From positions 5,022,001-5,086,000 of the forward strand of contig NZ_CP080521.1 of NCBI RefSeq assembly GCF_019468565.1: a stretch of DNA of 64,000 bases. The letters run 5' to 3'. The stretch is from Pseudonocardia sp. DSM 110487 (GTDB lineage Bacteria; Actinomycetota; Actinomycetes; Mycobacteriales; Pseudonocardiaceae). The position numbers and the translations under genes were made by a program. The notes below the pieces were generated by a model. It ran no database searches and was not told the origin of the DNA. It worked only from the letters and a program-made list of their open reading frames with translations. Positions 51,557 through 59,766 of the stretch are shown here, piece by piece. Position 1 is the first letter of the stretch. Each line of letters opens with the position of its first letter.

Positions 51557-51587
51557 GGAACTGGGCGGCGCGGGACCGCCCAGTTCC
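51557..51587. promoter_or_regulatory. 31-bp inverted repeat between sigma and reductase genes
   Basis: GGAACTGGGCGG and CCGCCCAGTTCC, perfect 12-bp arms around a 7-bp spacer. Could be an operator or an attenuating hairpin in the leader of either gene. Confidence 0.75.
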
Positions 51588-51645
51588 GGTGATGCCGCGG
51601 TTTCTACCCCGGTGGCAGCCGACACACGAGCGAAGGAGAGCCGCC

Positions 51646-52227
51646 GTGGGAACGATCGTCGTCAGCGAGAACGTCACGCTCGACGGAGTCATGCAGGACC
51701 CGAGGGGCGAGGAGGGCCTCGGCCGCGGCGACTGGTTCGCCTGGCTCGGGGAGGGGGACCGGCACGCGTGGGCCGAGGCGCTCCTCGCCGAGGCGCTCGG
51801 CGCAGAGGCCCTCCTGCTGGGGCGGCGCAGCTACGAGTACTTCGCCGCGCGGTTCCCGTCCCGCGCCGGCGCGTGGGCGGACAGGTTGAACAGCATCCCC
51901 AAGTACGTCGTGTCCTCCACGCTCACCGACACAGGTGCCTGGAGCAACTCCACGGTCCTGACGGGCGACGTGGTGAGCGGGGTGTCGACGCTGAAGGAGA
52001 AGGTGGACGGTGAGGTCGTCGTCTATGCCAGCGGCCGGCTCGTTCGCGCGCTGATCGAGCACGATCTGGTCGACGAGATGCGGCTGATGATCTACCCGTT
52101 CGTGGCAGGCGCGGGCGAGCGCCTCTTCGGCGAGACCAGCGGCGTGCGGCTGATGCGGCTCGCCGCTACGCAGGTCGTCGGTGACGGCCTCGCCCTGCTC
52201 ACCTATCGGCCCGCGCCGCGACCATAA
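51646..52227 (+). CDS. dihydrofolate-reductase-like protein (RibD C-terminal domain family)
   Basis: 193 residues. AAGGAGAG precedes GTG 51646. GTIVVSENVTLDGVMQDP, EALLLGRRSYEYFAARFPSR, PKYVVSSTLTD, VVVYASGRLVRALIEHDLVDEMRLMIYPFVAGAGERLF. Same family as 25135, with low identity between the two. Substrate unknown. Confidence 0.92.
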   Translation: MGTIVVSENVTLDGVMQDPRGEEGLGRGDWFAWLGEGDRHAWAEALLAEALGAEALLLGRRSYEYFAARFPSRAGAWADRLNSIPKYVVSSTLTDTGAWSNSTVLTGDVVSGVSTLKEKVDGEVVVYASGRLVRALIEHDLVDEMRLMIYPFVAGAGERLFGETSGVRLMRLAATQVVGDGLALLTYRPAPRP

Positions 52228-52237
52228 GCTCGGCCTC

Positions 52238-52732
52238 GTGGACATCGAGATCACCCCGGGCGGTATCACCGACGTCGACTCCCTCGCCCCGCTCTGGATG
52301 GCGATGGTGGAGCACCACCGCGCCGTCGTCGCGGGGCGGGTGCCGGTGCGGCCGGCGCCCGACGCATGGGAACGGCGCCGCCGCGAGTACGTGTCGTGGC
52401 TCCAGGACGGCAGCGGCCTGCTCTTCCTCGCCCGGCGCGAGGGTGCCGACGAGGTGATCGGCTACGCGATGTGCCGGCTGCTGCCGTCGGGTCCGACGTT
52501 CGACCTCGGGCCCGTCCGGGGTGATGTCGAGTCGCTTGCCGTCTCGCCGCGGGCTCGCGGCGCGGGCGTCGGGACGGCGCTGCTGGGCGCGGTGCGGGCG
52601 GAGCTGGAGAGGCGGGGCTGCCGGCACTGGTCGATCAGCGTGGCGGCGGACAACGCCGACGCCGTGCGCCTCTACGAGCGCGTCGGGTTCCGCCCGCTGG
52701 TCCACATGATGCACGCGCCGCTCACGGGCTGA
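52238..52732 (+). CDS. GNAT family N-acetyltransferase
   Basis: 164 residues, GTG start. VESLAVSPRARGAGVGTALLGAVRAELERRG is the acetyl-CoA pyrophosphate-binding segment (R-x-x-G-x-G/A), followed by NADAVRLYERVGFRPL. It begins 10 bases after the reductase gene and overlaps the convergent cbiO end by 11 bases. Substrate unknown. Confidence 0.93.
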   Translation: MDIEITPGGITDVDSLAPLWMAMVEHHRAVVAGRVPVRPAPDAWERRRREYVSWLQDGSGLLFLARREGADEVIGYAMCRLLPSGPTFDLGPVRGDVESLAVSPRARGAGVGTALLGAVRAELERRGCRHWSISVAADNADAVRLYERVGFRPLVHMMHAPLTG

Positions 52733-53495
52733 AGCCGTACGGGAGCTCGAGTCGGTGGCGGTGCAGCAGCTCGGTGTCGGCGAGCAACTCGCGGGTGGGG
52801 CCGTCGGCCACCACCACACCGTCGTCCAGCACCACGCTGCGCGGGCACAGCTGCAGGGCGTAGGGCAGGTCGTGCGTGACCATGAGCATCGTCGTGTCCA
52901 GTCCGAGCAGCACCTCGGCGAGCTCGCGGCGCGCCACCGGGTCCAGGTTGGTGGACGGCTCGTCCAGCACGAGGATCTCCGGCTCGCAGGCCAGCACTGT
53001 GGCCAGCGCGACGCGCCTGCGCTGCCCTCCGGACAGGTGCAGCGGCGAGCGGTCGCGGTGCTCGCGCATCCCGACGGCGTCGAGCGCCGCGTCCACGTGT
53101 GCGTCGAGGTCGGCGCCGGTGACCCCGAAGTTCGCCGGGCCGAACGCGACGTCCTCGCCGACGGTGGGCAGGAACAGCTGGTCGTCGGGGTCCTGGAAGA
53201 CGATGCCGACCCGCCTGCGGATCTCGCGCAGGTGCTGCTTCTCCACCGGGAGCCCGCCGACTGCCACCGACCCCCGGCCGGCCGTGAGGATGCCGTTGAG
53301 GTGCAGCACCAGCGTGGTCTTGCCGGCGCCGTTCGGGCCGAGCAGGGCCACCCGCTCGCCCCGGCGGACGGTCAGGTCGATGCCGAAGAGGGCCTGGTGC
53401 CCGTCCGGGTAGGCGAAGGCGAGCCCGCGCACCTCGAGCGACGGCGGGGGAGTGGGCGCCACGGCGGTGGCGGACGGATCGGGTGCGGCGCTCAC
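52722..53495 (-). CDS. cbiO: cobalt/nickel ECF-type ABC transporter ATPase
   Basis: 257 residues, GTG start. Walker A GPNGAGKTT, Q-loop FQDPDDQLF, signature LSGGQRRR, Walker B ILVLDEPSTNLDP and switch His in MVTHD. The PDDQLF Q-loop is typical of the energy-coupling-factor ATPases. Overlaps cbiQ by 4 bases (GTGA). Last gene of the cbiMNQO operon; its 3' end overlaps the GNAT gene. Confidence 0.94.
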   Translation of the reverse strand: MSAAPDPSATAVAPTPPPSLEVRGLAFAYPDGHQALFGIDLTVRRGERVALLGPNGAGKTTLVLHLNGILTAGRGSVAVGGLPVEKQHLREIRRRVGIVFQDPDDQLFLPTVGEDVAFGPANFGVTGADLDAHVDAALDAVGMREHRDRSPLHLSGGQRRRVALATVLACEPEILVLDEPSTNLDPVARRELAEVLLGLDTTMLMVTHDLPYALQLCPRSVVLDDGVVVADGPTRELLADTELLHRHRLELPYGFSP

Positions 53496-54256
53496 GACAG
53501 CACCCAGCCGGCGGTCGCGAGCGCGAGCGCGACGGCGACCGGGGCCAGCCCGGCGAGCCAGTCCCGCCGGCTCGTGCGGTGCTGCGACAGCGGCGGCATC
53601 CGGCCGTTCCAGCCACGCGACAGCATCGCGAGGTGCACCCGCTCGCCGCGCTCGTACGAGCGGACGAAGAGCGACCCCACGCCGCGGGCCGTGGCACCTG
53701 CCTGCCAGAGGAATCGCGGGTCGTGCCCGCGCGAGATGCGGGCCACGCGCATCCGGCGGGCCTCGGCGACGATGACGTCGACGTAGCGCAGCATGAGCGT
53801 GGCGATCGTGACGACGAGCGCGGGTGCCTGCAGCCGTTGCAGCCCGAGGAGCAGGTCGCGCAGGGGCGTGGTGGCGGCCAGCGTGAGCGAGGTGAGCACG
53901 CCGAGCGTGCCCTTCACCAGTATGTTCCAGGCGCCGAGCAGGCCCGGCTCGGAGAGACTCAGGCCGAACCATTCGACGTGCGGCACTCCTCCGGTGATCG
54001 GCAGCAGCACCGCGAGCACGACGAACGGGGCCTCGATGAGCGCGCGCCGCGCCATCCAGCCGGGTGGGATCCGCGCCATCGCCCATACCGCCGCGAGCAG
54101 CAGCAGGTAGCCGCCGAACACCCCGAACGCCTCGCGCGGCGTGGCGACCACGCACAGGACCACGAGAAACGCCGCCACGATCTTCACCTCGGCGGGGAGC
54201 CGGTGGACCGGCGAGCTCCTGGGGAGGTAGAGCGGATGGGCGTGCCCCGCGCCCAC
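53492..54256 (-). CDS. cbiQ: cobalt/nickel ECF transporter T component
   Basis: 254 residues with five to six hydrophobic segments; GTG start. VHRLPAEVKIVAAFLVVLCVV at the start, then LMLRYVDVIVAEARRMRVARISRGHDP and GSLFVRSYERGERVHLAMLSRGWNG, the two Ala-Arg-Gly coupling motifs of CbiQ. Starts inside the stop of the preceding gene (TAGTG, 1 base). Confidence 0.94.
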   Translation of the reverse strand: MGAGHAHPLYLPRSSPVHRLPAEVKIVAAFLVVLCVVATPREAFGVFGGYLLLLAAVWAMARIPPGWMARRALIEAPFVVLAVLLPITGGVPHVEWFGLSLSEPGLLGAWNILVKGTLGVLTSLTLAATTPLRDLLLGLQRLQAPALVVTIATLMLRYVDVIVAEARRMRVARISRGHDPRFLWQAGATARGVGSLFVRSYERGERVHLAMLSRGWNGRMPPLSQHRTSRRDWLAGLAPVAVALALATAGWVLS

Positions 54257-54615
54257 TACCGCTTCCCCGGCGACCGTCGGCGCAGCAGCCAGAACAGCCC
54301 GCCCGCGACGATCAGGGTGACGATCACGCCGATGACGCCCGCCAGCCCGACCGTGCCGTCACCACCGCCGACGGAGTAGTCGGCGAGCGGGCTGCCCGCC
54401 ATGGCGTGGTCGCCCGCGTGCTGCGCGATGCAGGTGCCTTCCAGCTGCTCGCCCGCGTCGGTCTCGACGACATCGCAGCCGTTCAGCGTGACGGTGTCGA
54501 GCCCGTCGGGGTCGGGGCTCGCCAAGTACGACAGCCCGCCTGCGACGAGGAGGGCGACGGCGAGGAAGCCGAGGAAGAACGCCAAGGCCCTGCGGTTACC
54601 GGCCGGGGCGCTCAC
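54256..54615 (-). CDS. cbiN: PDGLE-domain CbiN-like subunit
   Basis: 119 residues from GTG 54615, overlapping cbiM by 4 bases. Two hydrophobic segments (about 10-30 and 88-112) enclose SPDPDGLDTVTLNGCDVV, the PDGLE-type motif of CbiN/NikN-like auxiliary subunits. The periplasmic loop is longer than in typical CbiN. Confidence 0.88.
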   Translation of the reverse strand: MSAPAGNRRALAFFLGFLAVALLVAGGLSYLASPDPDGLDTVTLNGCDVVETDAGEQLEGTCIAQHAGDHAMAGSPLADYSVGGGDGTVGLAGVIGVIVTLIVAGGLFWLLRRRSPGKR

Positions 54616-55322
54616 GACGGGGTCCCGCGCACCTCGAGCGGGGCCGGGGCACCGCGCAGCAGGTACACGAGGTCGGGCCGCACCGCCGCCACCGCCCCGA
54701 CCGTGGCCGCCGTGATGACACCCTCGCCGATACCGATCAGGACGTGCAGGCCGAGCATCAGCGCGGCCACCGTGCCCACCGACGCCCCGCCCGCGCCGCC
54801 GATCGCGTACTCCAGCACGAACGCCAGCGCCGCGACCACCGTGTTGACGAGCGCGGCGACGAACGCCGTCGTGACCAGCCCCGCGCGGCCGCGGCGCGCG
54901 AGTGGCCGCAGCGCCGTGGCCACCGCGTGGCCGACGAACACACCGACCAGCGCCATGTTGACGATGTTGGTGCCGAGCGCGGTGAGCCCGCCGTCGGCGA
55001 AGAGGAGGGCCTGCACGACGAGCACGATCGCGATGCAGAGCGATCCGACCCACGGGCCGACGAGGATCGCGACCAGCGCCCCGCCCAGCAGGTGGCCGCT
55101 CGCGCCGGGCAGGATCGGAAAGTTGATCATCTGGACGGCGAAGACGAACGCGGTGACGAGGCCTGCCATCGGCGCGGTTCGGTCGTCGAGGTCGACGCGG
55201 GCCCGGTGTAGCGCGATCGCGAGTCCCACCAACGCGACGAGGCCGAAGCCCACCGCGGTGGGCGCGTTGACGAGCCCGTCGCTCATGTGCATGGCCAGTG
55301 ATACCTGGGAGGCGGAGACCAT
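54612..55322 (-). CDS. cbiM: cobalt/nickel ECF transporter S component
   Basis: 236 residues. AAGGAGG is 4 bases before ATG 55322; the conserved metal-binding N-terminus (M-H-M-S-D-G-L-V-N) begins eleven residues later, and processing or the internal ATG at 55292 would expose it, as needed for metal chelation. Then GASGHLLGGALVAILVGPWVGSL and GIGEGVIT are CbiM hallmarks. Cobalt versus nickel cannot be decided; no cobalamin genes or nickel enzymes are in the window. Confidence 0.94.
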   Translation of the reverse strand: MVSASQVSLAMHMSDGLVNAPTAVGFGLVALVGLAIALHRARVDLDDRTAPMAGLVTAFVFAVQMINFPILPGASGHLLGGALVAILVGPWVGSLCIAIVLVVQALLFADGGLTALGTNIVNMALVGVFVGHAVATALRPLARRGRAGLVTTAFVAALVNTVVAALAFVLEYAIGGAGGASVGTVAALMLGLHVLIGIGEGVITAATVGAVAAVRPDLVYLLRGAPAPLEVRGTPS

Positions 55323-55399
55323 ACGACCTCCTTCGCGCAGACGTGGGCACCCGGTTCGGGTGGCCGATCCAGGCTAGACGCAGACGCGGGAAAGCGGCA

Positions 55400-55418
55400 G
55401 TCGCAAGTGATGTGCGAC
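55400..55418. promoter_or_regulatory. operator candidate upstream of cbiM
   Basis: GTCGCA-AGTGATG-TGCGAC, perfect 6-bp arms, 78 bases before the cbiM start. Fits a metal-responsive repressor site; it does not match a cobalamin-riboswitch core. Confidence 0.6.
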
Positions 55419-55429
55419 AACACTCCGCA

Positions 55430-55457
55430 GGTCGAGTAGCGCCGGTCCTACTCGACC
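55430..55457 (-). terminator. hairpin downstream of the GT2 gene
   Basis: GGTCGAGTAG and CTACTCGACC, perfect 10-bp arms around an 8-base loop, 5 bases beyond the stop of the minus-strand glycosyltransferase. No T-tract follows, which is common for actinobacterial terminators. Confidence 0.7.
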
Positions 55458-55462
55458 ACCGG

Positions 55463-56386
55463 TCAGGAGGCGCCGCCGCGGGAGGAGACCTTCGAGAGCG
55501 TGAAGAGCGCGCGCCTGCGCGCCCGTCCGGCGGGGGCGAGCATCCGCCCGACCGCGAGGTCGATGCCCCGTACCTGGAAATACGGAGAGTCACCGATCTC
55601 CTCGATCAGCATCTTCTGCTGCGCGTAGAGCTTCTCGTCGTCGCGCGAGGAGATGCTGTCTCTCGCGATGCGGAACGCCGCGAGCGTCTCCGGCAGGCCG
55701 AGGAAGTCGCCCAGCTGCAGCAACCGCAGCCACAGGTCGATGTCCATGACGTTGGCGCGGTCGGTCTTCCAGCCCCCGACGGTGAAGAAGTCGTCGCGCC
55801 GGAACAGCACGTTGTTGGACTCGCCGATCGGGTTGGAGCCGCTGCGCACCACGCGCCGGGCCACCTCCACACCGGTGTGCACGCCGACGAGCCCGTTCAG
55901 GCCCCTCCGCGGCACGATCACGCGGCTCTGCTCGTCGATCATGTGCCGGCGCGCGGCGACCACGGCGAGGCCCGGGTCGGCGTCCATCGGCCCGACCTGC
56001 AGCTCGAGGCAGCGGGGATGCAGCAGGTCGTCGGCGCAGACGATCTTCACCAGCGGCCCGCGGGCCAGCTCCACGACCCGGTTCCAGTTGTCGGCCTGGG
56101 GCAACGTCTCGCGGTTGCGCTCGATCCGGATGCGCGGGTCGCCGAAGGACCGCGCGATGCTGCCGCTCTGGTCGGTGCTGCCGTTGTCGAGCACGACGAG
56201 CTCGAAGTCGCGATAGGTCTGGTCGAGGACGCTGCGCATCGTCTCGGCGAGGAAGCGCTCACCGTTGTAAACCGGCACGCAGACGGAGACGCTGGGAATC
56301 GGCAGCACGGGCGCGACGGTACCGCTCCCCGCTGCACCGGCCGTCCGGCGCCTCCGCCACCCCAGGGCGCGCAGACTGGTCGACAT
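55463..56386 (-). CDS. GT2 family glycosyltransferase
   Basis: 307 residues from ATG 56386 (GTG 56407 also possible). PSVSVCVPVYNGERFLAETMRSVLDQTYRDFELVVLDNGSTDQS, then VKIVCADDLLHP (D-x-D-type metal site) and MDIDLWLRLLQLGDFLGLPE. No membrane segment, so it should act at the cytoplasmic face. Divergent from the second GT2 gene at 56602, with which it probably shares the surface-polysaccharide pathway. Confidence 0.93.
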   Translation of the reverse strand: MSTSLRALGWRRRRTAGAAGSGTVAPVLPIPSVSVCVPVYNGERFLAETMRSVLDQTYRDFELVVLDNGSTDQSGSIARSFGDPRIRIERNRETLPQADNWNRVVELARGPLVKIVCADDLLHPRCLELQVGPMDADPGLAVVAARRHMIDEQSRVIVPRRGLNGLVGVHTGVEVARRVVRSGSNPIGESNNVLFRRDDFFTVGGWKTDRANVMDIDLWLRLLQLGDFLGLPETLAAFRIARDSISSRDDEKLYAQQKMLIEEIGDSPYFQVRGIDLAVGRMLAPAGRARRRALFTLSKVSSRGGAS

Positions 56387-56601
56387 CCGTAGAGTGCCCC
56401 CACGCACGAGACCGACCCGGCCGAATGCAGTAGCGGAGAGTCGCCGAAATGGAGGCCTCCCCGTCGCAAGAACGTAACGTAACGCGACGGGGCCGCCTGG
56501 AGATAAGCCCAGTGATGACGAACGTCTCCGGCGGTGGCTACGGGCAGCAACGGTCTGAACGGCGCGAGCACGCCGCTGACGCGGTGGGGGGGAGAAAGGC
56601 G

Positions 56602-57675
56602 ATGCAGCGGAACGGCAACCCGCGGGTCTCCGTGGTGGTGCCGACCCGGAACGAGGCGAGGAACCTGGAGGTCGTGCTGCCGGCGATCGCGGCGGTGCGG
56701 CCGGCGGTGCACGAGATCATCGTCGTCGACGGCAATTCGGTCGACGGCACGATCGAGACCGCTCAGCGGGTTCTGCCATGGGTCAGGGTCATCACGCAGA
56801 CGCGCAAGGGCAAGGGCAACGCGATGGCGTGCGGCTTCGCGGCCGCGACAGGGGACGTCATCGTGATGTTCGACGCCGACGGGTCGGCCGATCCGGCCGA
56901 GATCCCGGCGTTCGTCAGGGCGCTGATCGACGGCGCCGACTTCGCGAAGGGGAGCCGGTTCGTTCGCGGCGGGGGCAGCGACGACATCACCCTCCTGCGC
57001 AAGTCGGGCAACGCGGGGCTCAACGGCGTGGCCAACGCGCTGTTCGGTACCTCGTACACCGACCTCTGCTACGGCTACAACGCCTTCTGGCGCGACATCC
57101 TCCCGGTGCTCGACCTGCCGTCGATCGACACGCCCGCGCCTGCCGACGGCAGCATGATCTGGGGCGACGGGTTCGAGATCGAGACCGTGCTGAACTGCCG
57201 GGTCGCCGCGGCCGGTCTGAAGATCACCGAAGTTCCGTCGATGGAGCGGGAGCGGATCTTCGGGCAGACGAACCTCCGCACGTTCGCCGACGGCACCCGC
57301 GTACTGCGCACGCTCGCCGCCGAGCGGCGGCGCGCGTCGCGGCGCAAGGCCGAGCTGGTGCAGGTCGAGGAGCAGTCCCGCGCGCTCACGCCGGCCGGGG
57401 GCATCCCGGTCGTGCCGCCCGCGCCGCAGCCGGTGCTCACCCAGCCTGCGCCCGGGTCCACCCCGCCGGTCAACGGCACGCGGCCGGACAACGGTCAGAT
57501 CAACGGTCAGAGCAACGGCAAGACCCCCGGTGAGGTGCACGGGCCGGTCGAGCCCGCGGAGCGCCGCCCGCTGCCGCAGGCACGGGTCGAGAGCCAGCCA
57601 CGGGTCGAGGGCCCGGCGCGGGAGACCCGCGACGGGGTGAGCCTGCGCCTCGCCCTCGAGGAAGAGGCTTCCTGA
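56602..57675 (+). CDS. GT2 family glycosyltransferase with low-complexity tail
   Basis: 357 residues from ATG 56602 (GGAG 7 bases upstream); in-frame starts at 56449 and 56512-56515 give an extra unstructured N-terminus. Catalytic domain about 5-235: VSVVVPTRNEARNLEVVLPAI, VDGNSVDG, FDADGSADP (D-x-D), KGSRFVRGGGSDD and LCYGYNAFWRDIL, close to DPM1-like polyprenol-phosphate glycosyltransferases. From about 245 the chain is Pro/Gln/Asn-rich, with QINGQSNGK, and probably disordered. Confidence 0.92.
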   Translation: MQRNGNPRVSVVVPTRNEARNLEVVLPAIAAVRPAVHEIIVVDGNSVDGTIETAQRVLPWVRVITQTRKGKGNAMACGFAAATGDVIVMFDADGSADPAEIPAFVRALIDGADFAKGSRFVRGGGSDDITLLRKSGNAGLNGVANALFGTSYTDLCYGYNAFWRDILPVLDLPSIDTPAPADGSMIWGDGFEIETVLNCRVAAAGLKITEVPSMERERIFGQTNLRTFADGTRVLRTLAAERRRASRRKAELVQVEEQSRALTPAGGIPVVPPAPQPVLTQPAPGSTPPVNGTRPDNGQINGQSNGKTPGEVHGPVEPAERRPLPQARVESQPRVEGPARETRDGVSLRLALEEEAS

Positions 57676-57711
57676 CCTCGTCGAGCCCGCCGGGGGCGCC
57701 GGGCATTTTCT

Positions 57712-57754
57712 CAGGTTCACCCGACTAGACTTGTCATTTGGTCGGGTGAACCTG
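57712..57754. repeat. 43-bp inverted repeat between the GT2 gene and the membrane cluster
   Basis: CAGGTTCACCCGAC and GTCGGGTGAACCTG, perfect 14-bp arms around a 15-base AT-richer loop (57726-57740) that contains TTGTCA. Either a terminator for the GT2 gene or an operator/promoter for the downstream cluster. Confidence 0.85.
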
Positions 57755-57827
57755 CGCCTCCGGTGGGACACGTGCGGTTGTGCCGCGCCGTGAGGGGGCG
57801 TGGCGAGGTGACGAACGGAGCAGGACT

Positions 57828-58208
57828 GTGACCATGCCACCCTCGAACGCGGTGCTGACACGTGCGCGTGTCGCACGGCGCTACGTGGCACTGGTCCTGG
57901 TCGTCTCGGGCATCGCGGCCTGCATCTTCAACGCGATGGGCACCACCGGTGGCATCCTCGGCGACCTGCGCTTCGTCGTCACCACCGCCTTCCTCGTTCT
58001 CGGCCCGGGCTGGGCGGCCGCGGGATTCCTGCGGCGCGCACCCGCAGCGCACGTCTGGCTGCTCACCATCGGCGTCGGCGTGGCCGTCACGCTGCTGGTC
58101 GCGCAGATCATGGTCAGCGCGGCCTTCTGGCGTCCCGAGCTCGCGCTGTATGCGATCACGGTCGTCAGCGTTCCGTTCCTCCTCCGACACGCGGTGGTGG
58201 CGCAGTGA
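57828..58208 (+). CDS. small membrane protein of the polysaccharide cluster
   Basis: 126 residues from GTG 57828 (CGGAG 7 bases upstream). Four hydrophobic segments (about 15-35, 40-62, 68-92, 98-120). Not a family I can name. Its position before the flippase-like gene suggests an accessory role in export. Confidence 0.75.
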   Translation: MTMPPSNAVLTRARVARRYVALVLVVSGIAACIFNAMGTTGGILGDLRFVVTTAFLVLGPGWAAAGFLRRAPAAHVWLLTIGVGVAVTLLVAQIMVSAAFWRPELALYAITVVSVPFLLRHAVVAQ

Positions 58209-58287
58209 GACCGGGCGCAGGGAAACCGGGCGCGGTGAGACCGGGAGCTGCGGCAAGGGGCGGCGGACCGCGGCGGATCGCGGTGTC

Positions 58288-59766
58288 GTGAGCCGTCGGC
58301 AGTCGACACCGACCGCATCGGGGAACGCCGTCCCGAACCCGGCGATCGTGCGACCCGACTTCTTCGGTCGCACCCACCCCGACCCCAGGGCAGACCCGCC
58401 CACCGTCGTTCTCGACCCCTCGGGCGCGCGGACCGAGGAGCTCCAGCTGATCGCGCCGGAGACCCATCGCATGCCGTCGACGGGCGGCGATCGGGGTGCC
58501 GATCCGGACGCCGACACCGACGGCATCCCGGTCGTCATGCCCGAGGCCGTTGGCGGGGCCCCCGGCGGACACGCCATGGCGCTGAGCGCCCTGCTCGGCT
58601 CGGCAGGCGGCTTGATCGGCTGGCTCGTCGCGGCGCACCTCCTGCCGGTGAGGGCCCTCGGCGACGCGCAGCTCGTGGTGTCGCTGTTCCTGCTCGTCGG
58701 CGGGCTCGCCCCACTGACGATCCTGCCGGTGCGCCGGTGGCGGCCCGTCCGCCTCGCGTGGGCCGCGCTGCTGGTCCTGCCGCTGTGCGCGCTCGTGGGG
58801 CTGGCCTGTGGCCTGCTGGTGCCGGGGCTCGGGGCGATCCCGACGGGCCCCGGTGTCGCGCCGGCCATGGGCCCGCTGCTCGTGGCGCTGGCCTGCGCGG
58901 CTTGGGGTGTCGTGGCGGCACACGACGTCGTGCTGGCCGCGGCGGGGAAGTCGCGGTGGGCGGTCTGGCGGAGTGTGCTTCTCGCGATCCTGCAGATCGG
59001 CGCGCTCGTCGCGCTCAGCGGCGTCGCCGGGCTCGGCGCGTACGGAGTCGTGCTGTCCTGGCTCGCCCCGATCGTTCTGTGGGCGGTGTTCGGCGTCGCG
59101 CTCGTACCGGTGCTGGTCCGCCGGACGCCAGTGGGCGGGCCGTCACCGACCCCCGCGGCGATCTCGCTGGTCGGCACCGCGCTGCTCTACCACCTGGTCC
59201 CGGTCGTGGTCACTGTGCGATTCGGGCCGGAGACCGGCGCCGCGTTCTTCGTGGCGTGGCAGGTCTTCGTGGTCGTCGACCTCGCGGCCGCCTACACCGT
59301 GCACGCGCTGTCCGGCGCCGTGGCCCGCGAGCCGGGGCGCACCGCGGAGCTCGTCGCGCGGGCCCGCAGGCGGCTGCTCATCGTGTTCCTCCCGGTGATC
59401 GCGCTCGGTGCCGCGCTCGCCGGCCCGCTCCTGACCGCATTCGGCACGACATACGCCGAGGCGGGCGACCTGCTCCGGCTCCTGCTGCTCGGGCTCGCGT
59501 TCCGGCTCGTCGTCACGCACGAGCTCGGCGTCCGGCAGGCCCTCGGCCACGGGGTGGGATTCGACCGGCTCCAGTTGTTCAGCGCCGTGCTCGTGCTGGT
59601 CGTCGCGATCGCACTGCCCGTCACCGCACTGTCCTTCACCGCGGTGGGCGTCACCGAGCTGCGGCTCGTGGCGATCGGCTACATCATCGTTCAGGTGGCC
59701 TGCGCGGCCGCTGTGCTTGTCATCCCGGCGGCGCGCCGGACCGACCTGGAGGTGCGTGCACCGTGA
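58288..59766 (+). CDS. polysaccharide flippase-like (MATE/Wzx-type) membrane protein
   Basis: 492 residues from GTG 58288. The first ~95 residues are hydrophilic and Asp/Pro-rich; then about 12 membrane segments follow, with the pattern of lipid-linked-oligosaccharide flippases (GGLIGWLVAAHLLPVRALGDAQLVVSLFLLVGGLAPL; later LLRLLLLGLAFRLVVTHELGVRQALG). Overlaps the next gene by 4 bases. The gap 58209-58287 contains three short tandem GAGACCGGG repeats and no gene. Confidence 0.82.
   Translation: MSRRQSTPTASGNAVPNPAIVRPDFFGRTHPDPRADPPTVVLDPSGARTEELQLIAPETHRMPSTGGDRGADPDADTDGIPVVMPEAVGGAPGGHAMALSALLGSAGGLIGWLVAAHLLPVRALGDAQLVVSLFLLVGGLAPLTILPVRRWRPVRLAWAALLVLPLCALVGLACGLLVPGLGAIPTGPGVAPAMGPLLVALACAAWGVVAAHDVVLAAAGKSRWAVWRSVLLAILQIGALVALSGVAGLGAYGVVLSWLAPIVLWAVFGVALVPVLVRRTPVGGPSPTPAAISLVGTALLYHLVPVVVTVRFGPETGAAFFVAWQVFVVVDLAAAYTVHALSGAVAREPGRTAELVARARRRLLIVFLPVIALGAALAGPLLTAFGTTYAEAGDLLRLLLLGLAFRLVVTHELGVRQALGHGVGFDRLQLFSAVLVLVVAIALPVTALSFTAVGVTELRLVAIGYIIVQVACAAAVLVIPAARRTDLEVRAP

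Noticed and set aside
55323..55460. Cobalamin riboswitch upstream of cbiM
   Set aside because: No B12-box-like core found; the visible structures are a short dyad and the terminator of the neighbouring gene.
58205..58250. Three tandem GAGACCGGG-type repeats
   Set aside because: Only about 15 bp each and imperfect; no sign of a CRISPR or iteron array, probably local slippage.
58737..59762. N-terminal extension of the GT-C-like gene by about 340 codons
   Set aside because: This stretch overlaps the flippase gene in another frame and is Arg/Ala/Gly noise; the GTG at 59763 with GTGA overlap is the natural start.
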